Part shown: positions 25,108 through 32,923 of the stretch, in pieces
How positions within the stretch are numbered: position 1 is the stretch's first letter
Layout of the letters: every line of letters begins with the position of its first letter
Origin: Paenibacillus xylanilyticus
GTDB taxonomy: Bacteria > Bacillota > Bacilli > Paenibacillales > Paenibacillaceae
Length of the DNA: 34,899 nucleotides
Direction: 5' to 3'
Assembly (NCBI RefSeq): GCF_013359935.1
Contig: NZ_JABMCB010000140.1
Span: forward strand, 1 to 34,899
The notes under the pieces: model-generated
Told to the model about the DNA's origin: nothing
Database searches by the model: none
What the model saw: only the letters and a program-made list of their open reading frames with translations
Position numbers and translations under genes: made by a program

Positions 25108-26520
25108 TTAGCCGCAGCAGGAACTTGATCCTGTCTTTTCAGTTTTTGAAGGAGAGCAACAATCCGAAGATGCTTCCTTCACTTGAACCGGTTCACAGCA
25201 GCTTTCCGTACTACTAGCACCAAGACTGCAAACACCTGTCTCTGGCAGTTCCAGTTCTACTTTTTGTGCTGACTCCATATCTCCCACTAGAGCAGCTACA
25301 ATGGATCTTACTTGCTCATATCCCGTTGCCATGAGGAAAGTTGGCGCTCTTCCATAACTTTTGGCACCTACGATATAAAAGTCCTTTTCTGGTTGACGGA
25401 GTTCTTTTTCGCCATGTGGTCGAACTGTTCCGCAGCTGTGTACATTGGGATCAATTAATGGCGCAAGTTCATAAACACAGTCTAAGCTTGGGTCCGTTAG
25501 TACCCGTACTTCTCGCATCATCGATAAGTCAGGGCGAGAACCTGTGTTACCTACAATTTCATCGATGTGATCAATAACCACTTGTTCATCTTTAATGGTT
25601 CCGGAAACCTGAATCTGTTCACCTTGTTTTTGAAGTTTTTCAATATGGAATGCCGTTAGGACCTTTACGACACCGGATTCAACCACCCTTTCGATACGAG
25701 TACCCAGTTCCCCCCTTGCCTGAAGCCCATCTAGTTCTCGCCCGCCATAAACATCCTCGATATTTGCTTTGCGAATAGCCCACACAATCTCAGTTCCTGA
25801 TTCTTCTTTTTGAAGCTCTACAAGTTCAAGCAACGTGTTAATCGCAGAATGTCCGCTTCCTACAACAAGCACCTTCTTGCCGCTATATCGATTTCTCTCT
25901 TTTCCTAATACCGCAGGGATACCGTATGAAATGTGACTTTTAAGTGCTTTTTCCTCTTCTGAAAATATACCGTCTGAACGAAGCGGGTTAGGATTGGACC
26001 ATGTCCCCGTGGCATCGATAACAGCCCGCGCTTCATAAATAAACGAAGATCCGTTTTGTTCAACATAGATCACAAACGGCAGTTTCTCACGCCCATTTGT
26101 TTTCACTTTACTTAACCCTTTACGACTGATCGCAGTAACTTTCGTATTCAAATGCACATTTGGACTTAATTCAGGCAGCGCAGCCAAAGGTTTTAGATAA
26201 TGCTCGACAATCTCCTTACCCGTCGGGATCTTTTCGTTTTGTGGAGCAACCCAATTTGTCTTTAGCAGCAACTCTTTAGCCGCTTTATCGATGTTATACT
26301 GCCATGGCGAGAACAGTCGTACATGTTCCCATTTTCGAATGTTTGCCCCTACTTCATCTCCAGCTTCAAACAACATAAACGGCTCACCTTTTGAAATGAG
26401 TTGTGCTGCTGCCGCAAGACCAACCGGTCCAGCTCCAATGATCGCAACAGGTAATTTGCCCTTTTCTTGTACTGGTGCTTCGCAGCAGCTCACTTGGTTC
26501 ACAGGGATATGTTTAATCAT
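25108..26520 (-). CDS. FAD/NAD(P) oxidoreductase with cysteine-pair tails
   Basis: 470 residues from the ATG at 26520, which follows AAGGAGGAAACTAAG. GAGPVG (about 30-35) and VVGSGHSAIN (about 220) are the two nucleotide-binding motifs of a flavin monooxygenase-like fold. The ends are unusual: CC near residue 12 and, in the last 45 residues, one single and three paired cysteines (CS, SCCEP, DCCSP, SCCG), an arrangement suited to binding trivalent arsenic or another thiophilic metal. It directly follows the MarR regulator gene and has its own operator-controlled promoter. It may oxidise or handle an organoarsenical, as ArsV-type flavoproteins do, but I cannot assign it to that family by eye. 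Confidence 0.7.
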   Translation of the reverse strand: MIKHIPVNQVSCCEAPVQEKGKLPVAIIGAGPVGLAAAAQLISKGEPFMLFEAGDEVGANIRKWEHVRLFSPWQYNIDKAAKELLLKTNWVAPQNEKIPTGKEIVEHYLKPLAALPELSPNVHLNTKVTAISRKGLSKVKTNGREKLPFVIYVEQNGSSFIYEARAVIDATGTWSNPNPLRSDGIFSEEEKALKSHISYGIPAVLGKERNRYSGKKVLVVGSGHSAINTLLELVELQKEESGTEIVWAIRKANIEDVYGGRELDGLQARGELGTRIERVVESGVVKVLTAFHIEKLQKQGEQIQVSGTIKDEQVVIDHIDEIVGNTGSRPDLSMMREVRVLTDPSLDCVYELAPLIDPNVHSCGTVRPHGEKELRQPEKDFYIVGAKSYGRAPTFLMATGYEQVRSIVAALVGDMESAQKVELELPETGVCSLGASSTESCCEPVQVKEASSDCCSPSKTEKTGSSSCCG

Positions 26521-26541
26521 CTTAGTTTCCTCCTTATATTT

Positions 26542-26564
26542 AGTTGCATTTTGCAAGTATTATA
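26542..26564 (-). promoter_or_regulatory. Promoter and MarR-type operator before the flavoprotein
   Basis: Read leftward, a perfect -10 TATAAT (26564-26559) is followed directly by the 17-bp inverted repeat ACTTGCAAAATGCAACT (26558-26542), covering the likely start site. The same motif, ATTTGCAATTTGCAAAT, lies in the marR promoter. No good -35 is visible. Confidence 0.7.
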
Positions 26565-26589
26565 TTAAATAATGGGGATAATTGATTTA

Positions 26590-27039
26590 TTATCCCAGTG
26601 GTGTACAGCATACGCTGGATTTCGCCATACTTTCGTTTAGCAGTTTGACGGCGTTGATGACCATATCCCGTTCAAACTCAGACATATGTGAAAAGACTTC
26701 TTTTAAATAATCATTCATCTGCTCATCAATGACCGTAGCAACAAACTTACCTTGTGTAGTCAAGGATAGTATGTAAATCCGTCGATCTTCAGGTAAGGGC
26801 GTTTTTTGAACCAAACCCAACTTTACGAGACTTTGAACCTGGCGGCTAAACGTCGTGATGTCAATGGAGAGTGCATCTGCCACCTGCTGAATGGATGGAT
26901 TATGCTTACGATCGATTTCATAAATGATGTGACTTTGAACAAGCGAAATATCCAGCCCTCCTGCGGTGCAGCAGTTTTTATCTAATAATCCAAAACGCCG
27001 TGTCATGATCTGAAACATCTCTCTTACGTTGTTTTCCAA
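26590..27039 (-). CDS. MarR-family regulator with cysteine pairs
   Basis: 149 residues. The winged helix runs through SIQQVADALSIDITTFSRQV (recognition helix) and the wing LPEDRRIYILSLT. Vicinal cysteines occur at 23-24 (DKNCCTAGG) and 144-145 (SSVCCTPLG), outside the DNA-binding core. I infer that they sense As(III), methylarsenite or thiol stress, because MarR proteins commonly respond to bound ligands or thiol changes and every neighbour is arsenic-related. The start is TTG with GAGGTG 6 bases upstream. Two near-identical palindromes, one in its own promoter and one before the flavoprotein gene, suggest that it represses both. Confidence 0.85.
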   Translation of the reverse strand: MENNVREMFQIMTRRFGLLDKNCCTAGGLDISLVQSHIIYEIDRKHNPSIQQVADALSIDITTFSRQVQSLVKLGLVQKTPLPEDRRIYILSLTTQGKFVATVIDEQMNDYLKEVFSHMSEFERDMVINAVKLLNESMAKSSVCCTPLG

Positions 27040-27059
27040 TTAACTCACCTCTTGTTATA

Positions 27060-27090
27060 GTTATACCCTTATTATTTGCAAATTGCAAAT
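27060..27090 (-). promoter_or_regulatory. marR promoter with overlapping operator
   Basis: Read leftward, -35 TTGCAA (27088-27083), 17-bp spacer and -10 TATAAC (27065-27060). The 17-bp near-palindrome ATTTGCAAATTGCAAAT (27074-27090) covers the -35, so the regulator can repress itself. Confidence 0.7.
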
Positions 27091-27180
27091 GTTTTTTTCA
27101 TTTATCTATTCTCCTTCCCATTTCAAATTTAGATTGTGATATATAAACATATACAATAACAAAATATAGGAGTGATCAAC

Positions 27181-27650
27181 ATGGTAATTCTGCGGCAAGC
27201 TACCGAAGTGGATCTGGGAAGCATTCTAACTATCTATAACCAAGGTATTGAAGACCGCATTGCCACGCTAGAAACGCAGTCAAAAGACGCAGAATATATG
27301 TACGAATGGTTTAAAAAACACCAGGGACGTTACACCGTACTCGTCGCATTGGATGGGCGTCCATTAATGTATACAACCCTAGAAGTGCTTATGACGGTGT
27401 CGGTGACCTTTCAATCTATATACATCGTAATCATCGAGGCAAAGGGATCGGCAAGCAGTTGCTTCAGAAATTAGAAGAAATCGGTAAGCAGAATAACTTT
27501 TATAAGTTTGTTCTTTTTACCTTCCCATTTAACACGCTAGGTCAGAGCTTATATCATAGAGCTGTTTACCGAGAGGTAGGTGTATTCCATAATCAAGGCT
27601 TACTAGAAGGGAATTTTGTAAATGTGATGGCTATGGAAAAATTATTCTAA
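27181..27650 (+). pseudogene. arsN1: Frameshifted ArsN1-type N-acetyltransferase
   Basis: The two halves of a GNAT enzyme lie in different frames. The first half (ILTIYNQGIEDRIATLET ... GRYTVLVAL) and the second (WASINVYNPR ... GDLSIYIHRNHRGKGIGK ... FTFPFNTLGQSLYHR) match the order of the phosphinothricin/arsinothricin acetyltransferase family. RGKGIG is the acetyl-CoA loop. The break is near 27351-27355, where about five or six residues and the frame are lost, so no active enzyme should be made. In the family this enzyme detoxifies the arsenical antibiotic arsinothricin. The ATG at 27181 has AGGAG 8 bases before it. It is divergent from the marR gene. Confidence 0.8.
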
Positions 27651-27790
27651 GTATTGAATCTTATGTGTATTGTATAATATCCCGTCATAACGAATGCTTA
27701 GGGTATCAACAATAAAAATTGGAACTAGGTAAATGAATATCTTTATTGAATTTTCATGAATTAACATTCTCCCTAAATTGAGTGTACCGT

Positions 27791-27840
27791 TAGATGAACA
27801 AAAGCAACCGATCTGTATATCGGCTGCTTTTGTTCATCTA
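27791..27840. terminator. Long bidirectional hairpin between convergent genes
   Basis: Arms of 22 bases (27791-27812 and 27819-27840), identical as inverted copies apart from one mismatch, with a 6-base loop. The core GATGAACAAAAGC / GCTTTTGTTCATC gives T-runs in both directions. It lies between the rightward acetyltransferase remnant and the leftward recombinase, so a shared terminator is the simplest reading. Confidence 0.75.
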
Positions 27841-27858
27841 CATATAATTTAGTCTAAC

Positions 27859-28401
27859 TTACGAACCTAAATAACGATACAGCGTTGTTTTACTGATGCC
27901 AGTTTCTTCACGAATCTCAGCAAGACTGTACTCTTTACTTTCATACATTTGTATCGCCTTCATTACGTTCCCATCCAATTTACGAGGGCGACCTAACTTA
28001 GTCCCCTTTTCCTTCGCTTCATCCATTCCTTTTTTCGTGCTTTCACGGCTTAAATCTCCTTGGAAATCAAGTAAAGCCTTCACATGCTCCAGAAAAATTC
28101 GACCAGAACTGTCCAGAGTATTCAAATTTTCATTCAGAGAATACAGATGGGCCTCTCGCTTATGAAATTCCTTCAGCAGATCGACAAGATGTTTTGTAGA
28201 GTCAGCTAAGGAGAATAACCGAGTAACAATGACGACATCTCCTGCCTGGAGCTCGTTCATCATAGCATTTAGCTCCGTTCTTTGCTTTGCAGATGAATGT
28301 TCTTCCTTTAATATTCGATCGCAGGATTTACGCTTTAAAATTTCGTGTTGATTTTGACATTTCGGGTCATCCTGCGATGGTCTCATGTACCCAATAATCA
28401 T
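27859..28401 (-). CDS. Serine recombinase-family protein lacking catalytic arginines
   Basis: 180 residues from the ATG at 28401, which follows TTAGGAGTTTTAAC. It has the resolvase/invertase layout: GYMRPS with R7 and S9 (the nucleophile), R41, and a C-terminal helix-turn-helix (LAEIREETGISKTTLYRYL) after GRPRKLDG. Where active enzymes read about TRLDRLARST, this protein reads TRLFSLADST (60-69). The positions equal to gamma-delta resolvase D67, R68 and R71 are F63, S64 and D67. Recombination activity is therefore doubtful. It may act as a DNA-binding regulator or be decaying slowly. Its promoter seems to be an extended -10 TGTTATAGT at 28443-28435. Confidence 0.8.
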   Translation of the reverse strand: MIIGYMRPSQDDPKCQNQHEILKRKSCDRILKEEHSSAKQRTELNAMMNELQAGDVVIVTRLFSLADSTKHLVDLLKEFHKREAHLYSLNENLNTLDSSGRIFLEHVKALLDFQGDLSRESTKKGMDEAKEKGTKLGRPRKLDGNVMKAIQMYESKEYSLAEIREETGISKTTLYRYLGS

Positions 28402-28450
28402 GTTAAAACTCCTAACTGCGAATGACATTAATAAACTATAACACAAATAA

Positions 28451-28477
28451 AGAACCAAAAAGGTTCCATTTTGGAAC
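28451..28477. repeat. Three alternating GGAAC/GTTCC repeats upstream of the recombinase
   Basis: AGAACC (28451-28456), GGTTCC (28462-28467) and GGAAC (28473-28477) alternate in orientation with 5-base A/T spacers, so the middle copy can pair with either neighbour. They lie in the 163-bp gap between the divergent recombinase and SulP genes. They could be binding subsites of the recombinase or an RNA switch. Confidence 0.5.
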
Positions 28478-28564
28478 TGTTCGTGATAAGATCAATGTAC
28501 TTCAACCGGATATGACTTTTAGTCCAGTAAGAGTCATAAAAAAAGATAAGGAGTGGAAGTACAC

Positions 28565-30028
28565 GTGATTGAACGGATTAAGACAAATTGGTTCTCTAAT
28601 ATTCGAGGGGACATACTAGCCGGGATTGTAGTGGCATTGGCACTCATCCCCGAAGCCATTGCATTTTCTATTATTGCTGGTGTTGATCCCATGGTGGGTC
28701 TGTATGCATCATTTTGTATTGCTGTCATCATCTCATTTATTGGTGGCCGGCCCGGGATGATTTCTGCTGCTACCGGTGCCATGGCCTTACTAATGGTTCC
28801 TTTGGTCAAAGAACATGGCGTTCAGTATTTACTGGCTGCCACCATTCTCACTGGCGTTATTCAATTGCTTTTTGGCGTATTCAAAATCGGTAAACTCATG
28901 AAATTTATCCCGAGGGCTGTCATGATCGGCTTTGTGAATGCTCTCGCTATTCTGATATTCATGGCACAAGTTCCCCATTTTGTGGGCATATCCACGCTGA
29001 CCTACATCTTCGTTGCAGTTACCTTACTTATTGTATATGTTTTACCCCGATTCTTCAAAGCCATTCCAGCACCTCTTATTGCCATAGTGGTTTTAACCGC
29101 AGCTGCCATTTGGGGTAACCTGGATTTAGGAACGGTTGGAGAGCTAGGGATTATCACGCAATCTCTTCCCTCATTCTTCATTCCTGATATTCCTTTTAAT
29201 CTGGAAACATTGCAAATTATATTCCCTTACTCCATTTCACTGGCCATTGTCGGATTGGTTGAGTCTCTGCTAACGTCTTCTATCGTGGACGATATGACCG
29301 GTACGGATAGTAACAAAAACAAAGAAGCTCGCGGACAAGGTGTTGCCAACATTATTACGGGTTTCTTCGGCGGAATGGCAGGTTGTGCCATGATTGGACA
29401 GTCTGTGATCAATGTTAAATCTGGAGGACGGGGGAGACTATCCACCCTCGTAGCTGGTGTATTCCTCATGTTCCTTATTCTTGTACTTGGTGGTGTCGTT
29501 GTTCAGATACCTATGCCTGTACTCGCCGGAATTATGATTATGGTCGCCATTGGAACATTTGACTGGTCTTCCTTCTCTTATCTCCGTAAGGCACCTAAAA
29601 GTGATGCACTCGTTATGCTGGTTACCGTTATTGTCGTTGTAGCAACCGATAACCTTGCTATGGGTGTCATTGTAGGCGTCATTCTCAGTGCCGTATTCTT
29701 TGCCGCAAAAATTTCTAAAGTGAGTGTGAAGCAACTTTCCACGGAGAGAAACGTGAGGTTCGATGTGACGGGTCAATTATTCTTTGTATCGGTAGAAGGC
29801 TTTGTTGAGGCTTTTGACTTCAACATTGCTGACTCGGATATTATCATTGATTTTTCAAACGCACACATCTGGGATGATTCGGGTGTAGGCGCTGTTGATA
29901 AAGTGGTCATCAAATATCGGGAGAATCATAACCGAGTTACGATTAAAGGACTGAATACGTCAAGTGAAAAACTCATAAATAAGTTAGCGGTGTATCAGGA
30001 TCCAAACGCACAGTTAAAATCACACTGA
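28565..30028 (+). CDS. SulP-family anion transporter with STAS domain
   Basis: About 487 residues. The N-terminal part shows the SulP signature ([18 protein letters not shown] and GLYASF) and about ten or more membrane segments. [15 protein letters not shown] near 280 is the conserved substrate-site region. After about 400 a soluble STAS domain follows ([32 protein letters not shown]). The family moves sulfate, bicarbonate or other anions; the substrate here is not readable. I favour the GTG at 28565 over the GTG at 28553, which overlaps the ribosome binding site AAGGAG. A universal stress protein gene follows after about 14 bp, a pairing common in bacteria. Confidence 0.9.
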   Translation: MIERIKTNWFSNIRGDILAGIVVALALIPEAIAFSIIAGVDPMVGLYASFCIAVIISFIGGRPGMISAATGAMALLMVPLVKEHGVQYLLAATILTGVIQLLFGVFKIGKLMKFIPRAVMIGFVNALAILIFMAQVPHFVGISTLTYIFVAVTLLIVYVLPRFFKAIPAPLIAIVVLTAAAIWGNLDLGTVGELGIITQSLPSFFIPDIPFNLETLQIIFPYSISLAIVGLVESLLTSSIVDDMTGTDSNKNKEARGQGVANIITGFFGGMAGCAMIGQSVINVKSGGRGRLSTLVAGVFLMFLILVLGGVVVQIPMPVLAGIMIMVAIGTFDWSSFSYLRKAPKSDALVMLVTVIVVVATDNLAMGVIVGVILSAVFFAAKISKVSVKQLSTERNVRFDVTGQLFFVSVEGFVEAFDFNIADSDIIIDFSNAHIWDDSGVGAVDKVVIKYRENHNRVTIKGLNTSSEKLINKLAVYQDPNAQLKSH

Positions 30029-30042
30029 TTGGAGAGATGAAC

Positions 30043-30462
30043 ATGTATCAACATATCCTCCTTGCTGCAGATGGCTCTAATAATGCCATTCGTGCAGCGA
30101 AGGAAGCGGCTTATATTGCATCATTAATCCCGGATGCCGAGGTTGAAATTCTGTTTGTTGTAGACTTATCCAAAGTCAAAAACGAAGTTCTCCATTCTCA
30201 GAATCATGAGGACATTGAACTGAAACGTAAACAGAAACTTATTCCTGTTCAGCAAGAACTTACAGAGAAAAATGTAAAATATCGAGTTACCTTCGTAAAT
30301 GGAGATCCAGGTCCTACGATTGTTGATTACGCGAATAAGAACAGAGTTGATCTGCTTATTATCGGTAGCCGGGGACTGAACTCCTTACAGGAATTCGTAC
30401 TTGGAAGTGTGAGTCATAAAGTCGTTAAGAGGGCTCATTGTCCAGTTATGATTGTGAAATAG
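30043..30462 (+). CDS. Universal stress protein (UspA family)
   Basis: 139 residues, single Usp domain. It starts MYQHILLAADGS and ends with GSRGLNSLQEFVLGS (G-x2-G-x9-G-S), the ATP-binding form of the family. The ATG at 30043 is preferred because GGAG lies 8 bases before it; the ATG at 30037 is too close. It is translated just after the SulP gene and probably modulates that transporter or a stress response. A terminator follows. Confidence 0.92.
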   Translation: MYQHILLAADGSNNAIRAAKEAAYIASLIPDAEVEILFVVDLSKVKNEVLHSQNHEDIELKRKQKLIPVQQELTEKNVKYRVTFVNGDPGPTIVDYANKNRVDLLIIGSRGLNSLQEFVLGSVSHKVVKRAHCPVMIVK

Positions 30463-30473
30463 ATGATGGATAT

Positions 30474-30516
30474 GAAGCACAGGACCCCTGCAATTGCAGA
30501 GGTCTCGCTTCTTTTT
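30474..30516 (+). terminator. Rightward terminator between usp and RNase J genes
   Basis: An outer stem GAAGC/GCTTC and an inner stem GACC-(C)-CTGCAATTGCAG-(A)-GGTC are followed by TTTTT (30512-30516). It separates the transporter pair from the RNase J gene, which starts only 52 bp later. Confidence 0.8.
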
Positions 30517-30567
30517 CTAAAGGAATTAGATTAGATCATTTAAACGTTGACTGGAGGAGAGGAAATC

Positions 30568-32289
30568 TTGGAACACTCCAAATTAAAGACTCAAAAACCA
30601 CAAAAAACATCACGCCATCTTCCTCCTGCTGTACGTATTTTTGCGCTTGGAGGTCTCGGGGAAATTGGAAAGAACATGTATGGGATCGAATATAAAAATG
30701 AAATCATTTTAATTGACGCAGGTTTGAAATTCCCCGATGCTCATATGAACGGTGTAGATTACATTATTCCTGATATACGTTACTTGCTGGACAAGCCTCA
30801 ACAGATTAAAGCTCTTTTCCTTACTCATGGACATGAAGATCATATTGGCGCTATTCCTTATTTACTCAGACATCTTTCGTTTCCAATCTATGGCGGTGCA
30901 CTAACGATCGGCTTGGTCAAAGCCAAGTTGGAAGAGCACAAGTTAACGAATTCAGTGGACTTTCATATCATACAGGATCACGAACGCGTATCATTTCAGC
31001 AGCTATCTGTTCATTTTTTCCGAACAATACACAGCATACCCGATGCATTTGGTATCGTTGTAGATACGCCCTATGGTTCTATTGTGCACACAGGTGACTT
31101 CAAATTTGATATGACACCTGAAGGAAAGACAGCAGATCTTCATAAAATGATGCAGTTAGGTGAAAAAGGTGTGCTTGCTTTGCTGTCTGATAGTACCAAC
31201 AGTGAACGCGAAGGTCAGTCTCTTTCAGAACAAACAGTGGGTGAATCTGTTTTGGAATTAATCCAGCAATGTGAAGGCCGAGTTTTGTTTGCGACTTTTG
31301 CATCCAATGTCCACAGGTTACAACAAGTCATTCATGCTGCTTCAGAGTGTAATCGGAGAATTTTAATACTGGGTCGCAGCATGGAAAAAATATTCTCCAT
31401 TGGTCAAGAACTTGGACACCTTCATATACCACAAGGTATGTTAATGGATATGAAGGAAATCCACACCACTCCACATCATCAAGTCATCATTTTATGCACG
31501 GGTAGTCAAGGAGAGCCTAATGCAGCTTTAACCCGTATTGCAGCCGGCTCCCACCGTCACGTTCAAATATTCCCAGGAGATATGGTTGTCTTTTCTTCTT
31601 CTCCGATCCCTGGTAACGTCTTTCAAGTCAATCGAAGCATAGATATGCTAATGCGTTCTGGAGCCGCTGTCCTCTACGGAGCAGAGTATGACATTCATAC
31701 TTCAGGGCATGGATCACGGGAAGATTTAAAACTGATGATACGGACCATGCGCCCGAAATATTTCATACCGATCCATGGAGAATATCGAATGCTGGTAAGT
31801 CATCAAAAACTAGCTGAGCACATTGGAATACCCTCCAACAGAATCTATGTATTGAACAATGGAGAGCCTCTCCTCATTACTAAATATCATGTTCGAAAAG
31901 GAAGGACTCTCCCTTCGGGATCGTCATTTGTGATACGTGGTAAAGTTGGGAGGCATGAGCCTGAACTCATTGATGAACGCAATAGATTGGCTCAGGATGG
32001 TGTACTTATTGTCGCACTTGTCTTAAACAATGAGACATGCCAAATGATATCAGGGCCTGATCTCATTAGACGAGGGTTTGTCTATGTACGAGATGCTAAC
32101 GAACTGATGAAAACAGCAGAATCACATTTGAAATCCGCACTATATGGACTAGCGCAGAAAAAAGAAGCCCGCTGTGAGATTTGGGAAAGGAAGATCTCAG
32201 AAGTACTCCAGAACTTCTTTTACTCACAATTACAACGAACTCCTGTGATTTTCTCTTCCATTCATAAAGTTACACATCCTACCCAGTAA
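30568..32289 (+). CDS. Ribonuclease J (transposon-borne copy)
   Basis: 573 residues, full length for RNase J (about 555). The metallo-beta-lactamase core has THGHEDH at 86-92. The beta-CASP region follows with DSTNSEREG, ATFASNVHR, GRSMEK, TGSQGEPNAA and SSSPIPGN, then SGHGSREDLKL and PIHGEYRML, and the usual C-terminal domain. The family does 5'-to-3' exo- and endonucleolytic RNA decay and maturation and is normally a chromosomal housekeeping enzyme. I start at the TTG at 30568 because GGAGGAGAGG precedes it; an in-frame TTG at 30547 lies upstream of that site. It is followed 12 bp later by a NUDIX gene. Whether it forms complexes with the host RNase J1/J2 is unknown. Confidence 0.92.
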   Translation: MEHSKLKTQKPQKTSRHLPPAVRIFALGGLGEIGKNMYGIEYKNEIILIDAGLKFPDAHMNGVDYIIPDIRYLLDKPQQIKALFLTHGHEDHIGAIPYLLRHLSFPIYGGALTIGLVKAKLEEHKLTNSVDFHIIQDHERVSFQQLSVHFFRTIHSIPDAFGIVVDTPYGSIVHTGDFKFDMTPEGKTADLHKMMQLGEKGVLALLSDSTNSEREGQSLSEQTVGESVLELIQQCEGRVLFATFASNVHRLQQVIHAASECNRRILILGRSMEKIFSIGQELGHLHIPQGMLMDMKEIHTTPHHQVIILCTGSQGEPNAALTRIAAGSHRHVQIFPGDMVVFSSSPIPGNVFQVNRSIDMLMRSGAAVLYGAEYDIHTSGHGSREDLKLMIRTMRPKYFIPIHGEYRMLVSHQKLAEHIGIPSNRIYVLNNGEPLLITKYHVRKGRTLPSGSSFVIRGKVGRHEPELIDERNRLAQDGVLIVALVLNNETCQMISGPDLIRRGFVYVRDANELMKTAESHLKSALYGLAQKKEARCEIWERKISEVLQNFFYSQLQRTPVIFSSIHKVTHPTQ

Positions 32290-32301
32290 AGGAAGTCTAC
32301 A

Positions 32302-32826
32302 ATGATGAGAATGATTCAAAAGTTAATTCATCCCGATACACCTGATCTAAATGGCCGAATGTTTGAACGAAAAGCAGCACGTGGCATTATTATGCGTGGT
32401 TCTGAGATTCTTCTACTCTATACCCGTAGATATAATGACTATAGTTTTCCCGGAGGTGGTGTGGAAGCGGATGAGGACCTACTAAGTGGGCTAAGAAGAG
32501 AGATTGCCGAAGAAACCGGCGCTCCCCAGGTTGAGGTAACAAACGAGTTCGGCTACATTGAAGAGTATCGTCCCCATTACAAACCCGAATATGATCTGAT
32601 CCATATGTTATCTTATTACTATGTTTGCAACATTCATGAACAGCTTGGAGAAGCTCAACTCGAAGATTATGAGATGAATAATGGCATGTCTGCCGTTTGG
32701 ATCGACATTCATCAGGCCATTAAGCATAATCAGCAGGTGATATTAAACAAAGAGGCCTCTATGGGATTTTCTATCGAAAGAGAGACGATCGTTATGGAGC
32801 TTATTGCTTCTGAATTACTTAAGTAA
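32302..32826 (+). CDS. NUDIX hydrolase
   Basis: 174 residues. The NUDIX box spans G52 to A74 (GGVEADED...RREIAEETGA, G-x5-E-x7-RE-x2-EE-x-G), with all metal-binding residues present. The family cleaves nucleoside diphosphates linked to another group; the substrate is not readable. The ATG is 12 bp after the RNase J stop with AAAGGAAG upstream, so the two are probably co-transcribed. RppH-type NUDIX enzymes strip the 5' phosphates that block RNase J, so a decapping partner is an attractive but unproven idea. Confidence 0.9.
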   Translation: MMRMIQKLIHPDTPDLNGRMFERKAARGIIMRGSEILLLYTRRYNDYSFPGGGVEADEDLLSGLRREIAEETGAPQVEVTNEFGYIEEYRPHYKPEYDLIHMLSYYYVCNIHEQLGEAQLEDYEMNNGMSAVWIDIHQAIKHNQQVILNKEASMGFSIERETIVMELIASELLK

Positions 32827-32852
32827 TTCACAGGTTCAATAGTTGAATTAGA

Positions 32853-32888
32853 AGAGACCTTAGACATCTAGTTATGTTTGAGGTCTCT
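32853..32888 (+). terminator. Hairpin ending the RNase J / NUDIX unit
   Basis: AGAGACCT (32853-32860) and AGGTCTCT (32881-32888) form the base of a long imperfect stem extending through ACAT/ATGT. Only a short T-rich stretch follows. It lies between the rightward NUDIX gene and the leftward gene ending at 32924. Confidence 0.65.
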
Positions 32889-32923
32889 AATTTAATCTAG
32901 TATCGCCAAGGTGAAAAAACATG

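Noticed and set aside
27172..27650. Two separate small rightward genes
   Set aside because: The two frames are consecutive parts of one acetyltransferase in family order, so they are one broken gene.
27791..27840. Miniature inverted-repeat element
   Set aside because: The 22-base arms are only 6 bases apart, with T-runs both ways between convergent genes, so a bidirectional terminator is simpler. No duplicated flanks were seen.
28426..28443. TnsB-site-like sequence (reverse strand TGTTATAGTTTATTAATG) near the recombinase start
   Set aside because: It lacks the GGT core and the 9-base tip, and its TGTTATAGT is better read as an extended -10 promoter. It shows that AT-rich promoters can mimic the site, so tip plus site was required for stronger claims.
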